A DNA stretch of 25,701 nucleotides from a virus. The notes beneath the pieces are model-generated. The model did no database searches. It was not told the origin of the DNA and saw only the letters and a program-made list of their open reading frames with translations. Position 1 is the stretch's first letter. Every line of letters starts with the position of its first letter. Made by a program: the position numbers and the translations under genes. Positions 23,304 through 25,701 of the stretch are shown piece after piece. The DNA is taken from positions 1-25,701 of the IMG/VR virus record IMGVR_UViG_3300033141_000944. One strand, written 5' to 3'.

Positions 23304-23888
23304 TTAGTTATGCGCTAAGATAGCATTTATTTGTGTGTTAGTCAATTTGCTGCGTTTCTGTACCTCAGCAAGTAATTCTCCCGATATGCCTGAGTCGTAA
23401 AATATACGGTACTCTGGCAGTCTAATTAACTGTTCTGGATTGCTATTTAGTATCTCTAGAAGGTGGTCTACTTTTTTGGCGTGTGTTGCCTTGTCGATCT
23501 TGGACGGGTCTTCATCTTCTAACACCAAGGTCGTAGCCAACATGTCTAGTATAACGTTAATGTTTGGTTCACTTGCACGCTCTTGAAGTTCAAACAGCAA
23601 AGCAAAGACAACTTGAAGCTGTATATTTTTCTTCTTTTTGTTCGCTAACTCAATGCCGTACTTTAAGTTATCAACAATCTTATCAAGTGTCGCGCTGTAG
23701 TCCTCGTGGCTCAAGCCGCTTACTAATAGCTGATAATTTCTTTGAATGCGTGCGTGTCGAATTGGAGGTGGTTTGTCTTTGAATCCGTAGTATTTAGTAT
23801 TGTCGTTACTGATAAACCTAAGTGCCAAGTCTCTCGACGAGTGGCGCGATAGTATCGATAAAAGGTATTTAAGTAGCTTGGTTTTCAT
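23304..23888 (-). CDS. Hypothetical tail-module protein (194 aa)
   Basis: Basic, helical N-terminus (KTKLLKYLLSILSRHSSRDLALRF, about 2-25), then a run of helices rich in Leu/Ile and Lys. It has no signal peptide or metal motif. Its ATG (23886-23888) overlaps the stop of the -1 frame of the upstream gene as ATGA, which shows that the frameshift frame, not the zero frame, is its natural upstream neighbour. Placed between the chaperone-like gene and the tape measure, it is probably a further tail-assembly factor. No family is recognised. Confidence 0.75.
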   Translation of the reverse strand: MKTKLLKYLLSILSRHSSRDLALRFISNDNTKYYGFKDKPPPIRHARIQRNYQLLVSGLSHEDYSATLDKIVDNLKYGIELANKKKKNIQLQVVFALLFELQERASEPNINVILDMLATTLVLEDEDPSKIDKATHAKKVDHLLEILNSNPEQLIRLPEYRIFYDSGISGELLAEVQKRSKLTNTQINAILAHN

Positions 23889-24603
23889 CTTCTGCTTCTC
23901 AGTTTAGCTTTCATACGGGCCTCACGCTCCTTGTCTCTTACGCACTTTGAAACAAATGACTTAACCCTAAGGGTGTATTCCCTAATAGGCATCTGTATCA
24001 ATCGCTCGTACTGATCTAGGTCTTCTTGTACTATAGCCATATTTAGGCTAGTATCCGCGTCTATGTTGGCGAGACGCGACGCCCTAACATTAAATCTATC
24101 CGCTGCCTGCTTATCTCCACCTGATCCAAGTTTCTCAAGATGTTTTGAAATTTTTGCTTCGTATGTGGTGGTTTGCTTAACAATGGCATTAAAGGTTTCA
24201 AGGCAAAAAAAAACTGCATGTCTTCCGTCATGTCCTTTTCGATCATCTCGACCTTTTCGTCTTGTATCTCTTTGTGGAAGCCTAACGGGTTTTCATCCTC
24301 CCTAACTATCGAAACGGCCATCATTTGATACACTAATTGTGGTCTAATGGTGTTTACCCTAAACTTTAGCTCGTTCATTACCTTAGAGACGGTGGTTAAG
24401 CCTTTAACGCCTTTCGTCAGTGAAGCTGCGCCGTGATCTATTAAACCTAAATACTCTGCCTCACTTTGGCCTATCTGTAGCCACCTGTGAAATTCACGTT
24501 GTTGCTGGTAGCGCACAAAAGGCATTGTTCCAGATGCAAACGTGTAGTACTTGCGTCCCTTTTTGTCGGTGAACTTGTGGTATAGGTTCTCGAATCCTTT
24601 CAT
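23885..24603 (-). CDS. Tail assembly chaperone fusion made by -1 frameshift (239 aa)
   Basis: Residues 1-133 are shared with the zero-frame product. At the T9 run (24205-24213) a one-base backward slip opens a 107-codon frame, ending in TGA 23885-23887. The added 106 residues read as a genuine soluble protein: KQTTTYEAKISKHLEKLGSG, a helix with DKQAADRFNVRASRLANIDA, then basic helices ending KAKLRSRR. In lambda, gpG and gpGT arise the same way just before the tape measure gene and act as tail assembly chaperones. Here the same geometry and position occur one gene earlier. A T8/T10 sequencing error, making one continuous gene, is the alternative explanation. Confidence 0.7.
24061..24603 (-). 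CDS. Tail assembly chaperone, zero-frame product (180 aa)
   Basis: The N-terminal domain (about 1-130) has YYTFASGTMPFVRYQQQREFH split at about 19-40, then a helix with SEAEYLGLID and a cluster of basic and hydrophobic helices. I associate this pattern with Bacteroidota phage proteins that lie just before the tape measure. After three phenylalanines (131-133) the zero frame adds 47 residues that are Pro/Leu/Arg-rich and less protein-like than the -1 frame. The start at 24603 overlaps the stop of the upstream gene. Both products probably exist if the slip is programmed. Confidence 0.65.
   Translation of the reverse strand: MKGFENLYHKFTDKKGRKYYTFASGTMPFVRYQQQREFHRWLQIGQSEAEYLGLIDHGAASLTKGVKGLTTVSKVMNELKFRVNTIRPQLVYQMMAVSIVREDENPLGFHKEIQDEKVEMIEKDMTEDMQFFFALKPLMPLLSKPPHTKQKFQNILRNLDQVEISRQRIDLMLGRRVSPT
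24205..24213 (-). promoter_or_regulatory. T9 slippery site for -1 frameshifting
   Basis: On the minus strand the zero-frame codons are CAG TTT TTT TTT GCC. This contains the standard slippery heptamer T_TTT_TTT in frame. No clear downstream pseudoknot or strong stem was found by eye. Confidence 0.7.
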
Positions 24604-24890
24604 TAGGCTAGTTTACAAATGTTTTTGAACGATTCACGCGCCTCTTGTAAGCTCTCTATGGGTTCTTCTGGTATGTGTAGTTGATGAACAAGTAGGTGTA
24701 TTACTCCTTTGTCGCTTAGTGTGGATTCATTGCCCGATTCTTTAAGGTAACATATCACACATGCTGTGTGCAGTATTTCGGGTAGGTTTTTTCTAAACTC
24801 TTCGTCTGTGTATAACAGATATTTGTGATACAACTCCCTTAGTTCTTTATAAGATAGGTCGTACTTAGTTCCTGAGACTACGTATTGCAT
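24603..24890 (-). CDS. Small tail-module protein (95 aa)
   Basis: Predicted mostly helical and acidic (YDLSYKELRELYHKYLLYTDEEF split at about 10-32), with a CVICYLK segment about 43-49. It could be a small adaptor or chaperone of the tail-assembly set. Both junctions overlap: the start lies on the upstream stop at 24890 and the stop lies on the downstream ATG at 24603. No family is recognised. Confidence 0.75.
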   Translation of the reverse strand: MQYVVSGTKYDLSYKELRELYHKYLLYTDEEFRKNLPEILHTACVICYLKESGNESTLSDKGVIHLLVHQLHIPEEPIESLQEARESFKNICKLA

Positions 24891-25162
24891 TATTTATCTA
24901 TCAGTTGCTTTAAATTTTCTTCACTTGTAAAGTTAGGACCCCATACACCAAAATCACAGCTTTCCTCTTCAAATGCGCTCTTGGCATTAAGATAACATCC
25001 GCACCCTCCATTAGCAACTCTGCACCAGCCTGAGTACTTACCGTTCTTTTGAGATATAGGGCATCTCTTGCATAGATTAGTGCGCTCCTTTATTAAGGCT
25101 TTTGAGTCTGTAAATAGGTATCTGTACCAACCTATAAAAATGCTTCTTAACTTGTTAATCAT
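24890..25162 (-). CDS. Cys-rich zinc-ribbon-like small phage protein (90 aa)
   Basis: The pattern is Cys31-x2-Cys34-Pro, Cys47, Cys54-Gly-Cys56 and Cys69, with a basic N-terminal helix and an acidic C-terminus. The arrangement C-x2-C-P...G-x-C...C-G-C-x-L-x-A-K...C is a recurrent small zinc-binding protein in Bacteroidota phages and others; its role is unknown. Coupled to its neighbours by ATGA (start) and a stop/start overlap (end). Two segments (FIGWYRYLF) are aromatic-rich but too short to be a membrane anchor. Confidence 0.75.
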   Translation of the reverse strand: MINKLRSIFIGWYRYLFTDSKALIKERTNLCKRCPISQKNGKYSGWCRVANGGCGCYLNAKSAFEEESCDFGVWGPNFTSEENLKQLIDK

Positions 25163-25326
25163 AAGAAATGATTGCTCGAACGAACAAATACAGACGCTCC
25201 TTGGCGGTAACGGGCTAATTCTGGATGCTGACCTATCTTTCTCTGTGATAATATCCGAATCATCATGCGTGTGTGGCGTATCACATGCAATTTAGCCTCT
25301 AGTATCTGTTGTTCTTTATCTGTCAC
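25159..25326 (-). CDS. Small protein with GTG start (55 aa)
   Basis: Found by hand in the gap between two genes. GTG (25324-25326) overlaps the upstream TAG as TAGTG, and the TGA stop (25159-25161) overlaps the next ATG as ATGA, so it fills the gap exactly. The translation is protein-like: a helix with KEQQILEAKLHVIRHTRMM (about 4-22), a basic block RILSQRKIGQ, and an ARYRQGASVFVRSS end. It is basic and may bind nucleic acid or another tail protein; no family is recognised. Confidence 0.65.
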   Translation of the reverse strand: MTDKEQQILEAKLHVIRHTRMMIRILSQRKIGQHPELARYRQGASVFVRSSNHFL

Positions 25327-25682
25327 TATAATTCTACTCTTATTGTGGTGTAATTTCCTGCTTGGGGTTTGCTAAATCTTAACAAATAGCAATCAACATC
25401 CGTAGTGCCCCCGTCTTCTGGTAGTGTAATCGTCAAGCCTTCGCTCTGTTGTTCAGAACTTTGCTCGGTAATCCAAATCTTATAGGAAGTGTGAGCTGCT
25501 AGTTCTGGAGTGTTAATTGTTACTATTCCCGCTACAGGGGTAGCCTCGTATCTGTTTAGTCGCTGAGTTCCAATGCTCTCAAAGTAAACATAAACAGGGT
25601 TAGCTGTTGCTACTGTTCCCATTATTAGATTATCCGCGCACTGTGGGACTCTTAGAGTGCTTCGGCAATTATCACAACTCAT
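25326..25682 (-). CDS. Small virion-like protein with Cys-rich start (118 aa)
   Basis: Cys3, Cys6 and Cys15 open the protein (MSCDNC ... PQC), and the rest is beta-rich with a Gly-rich turn (EDGGTTDVDCYLLRF). It reads like a single immunoglobulin-like or beta-sandwich domain, common in small virion proteins. ATG at 25682 is the first start in the window; the upstream 19 nt contain no further gene information. It starts the tightly coupled run leading to the tape measure. A promoter, if any, lies outside the window. Confidence 0.75.
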   Translation of the reverse strand: MSCDNCRSTLRVPQCADNLIMGTVATANPVYVYFESIGTQRLNRYEATPVAGIVTINTPELAAHTSYKIWITEQSSEQQSEGLTITLPEDGGTTDVDCYLLRFSKPQAGNYTTIRVEL

Positions 25683-25701
25683 TTGATTCTGTTGATTTTG
25701 T

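Noticed and set aside
1-25701. CRISPR arrays, tRNA genes, rRNA, insertion sequences or attachment sites
   Set aside because: No regularly spaced repeats, cloverleaf-like sequences, transposase-like frames or clear att duplications were seen on either strand.
1-25701. Terminase large subunit within the head module
   Set aside because: No Walker A/B ATPase or nuclease motifs were seen in any of the genes; it is probably outside the window.

Overview
This window reads as about 25.7 kb of a tailed double-stranded DNA phage (or prophage) of a Bacteroidota host, most likely a marine or flavobacterial type. Two things support the host call. Four intergenic regions carry near-perfect Bacteroidota promoters (TTTG, 19-20 nt, TAnnTTTG), and most genes start without a Shine-Dalgarno site behind A/T-rich leaders. 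Nearly all genes lie on the minus strand in tightly packed, often overlapping order (ATGA, TAATG, GTGA junctions), so the late operon reads from high to low coordinates. A long tail tape measure and the absence of a visible sheath gene suggest a siphovirus, but this is an inference. No terminase, integrase, endolysin or replication gene is visible.

Layout in transcription order (minus strand). 25.7-23.3 kb: small pre-tape-measure genes, including a 55-residue GTG-start gene found by hand and a gene with a T9 slippery run whose -1 frame gives a 239-residue fusion ending exactly on the next start codon (a lambda G/GT-like tail assembly chaperone arrangement). 23.2-20.1 kb: the tape measure. 20.1-15.6 kb: a large distal tail protein whose 5' end is broken by a perfect 38-bp tandem duplication, a phage lipoprotein, a receptor- or sugar-binding-like protein with two beta-sandwich domains, and a small virion protein. 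15.4-14.9 kb: a putative tail tube protein behind its own strong promoter and hairpin leader. 14.9-12.9 kb: two glycosyltransferases, the second fused to a methyltransferase-like domain, then a 27-codon micro-gene. 12.8-7.4 kb: the head module (portal, MuF-like minor head protein, a second promoter, a small gene, scaffold, major capsid protein), closed by a terminator-like hairpin. 7.4-5.8 kb: connector/neck genes. 5.8-2.8 kb: tail fibre module with accessory proteins. 2.5-0.9 kb: a structural-looking protein and a set of small membrane proteins that could be a holin region.

The left end (1-1.1 kb) is a control region. Two divergent Bacteroidota promoters drive a partial minus-strand gene (SH3-barrel/WYL_2-like, running off the window) and a small two-gene plus-strand operon, with repeats and a dyad that could be operators. 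The plus-strand genes converge on the late operon at about 0.9-1.1 kb, where there are hairpins.

The most notable points are the programmed or apparent -1 frameshift before the tape measure, the 38-bp duplication with a built-in stop/restart, an 18-nt perfect complementarity between the major capsid 3' region and the tape measure ribosome-loading region, a 36-bp control block shared by the two late promoters, and the glycosylation cassette embedded between tail and head genes.
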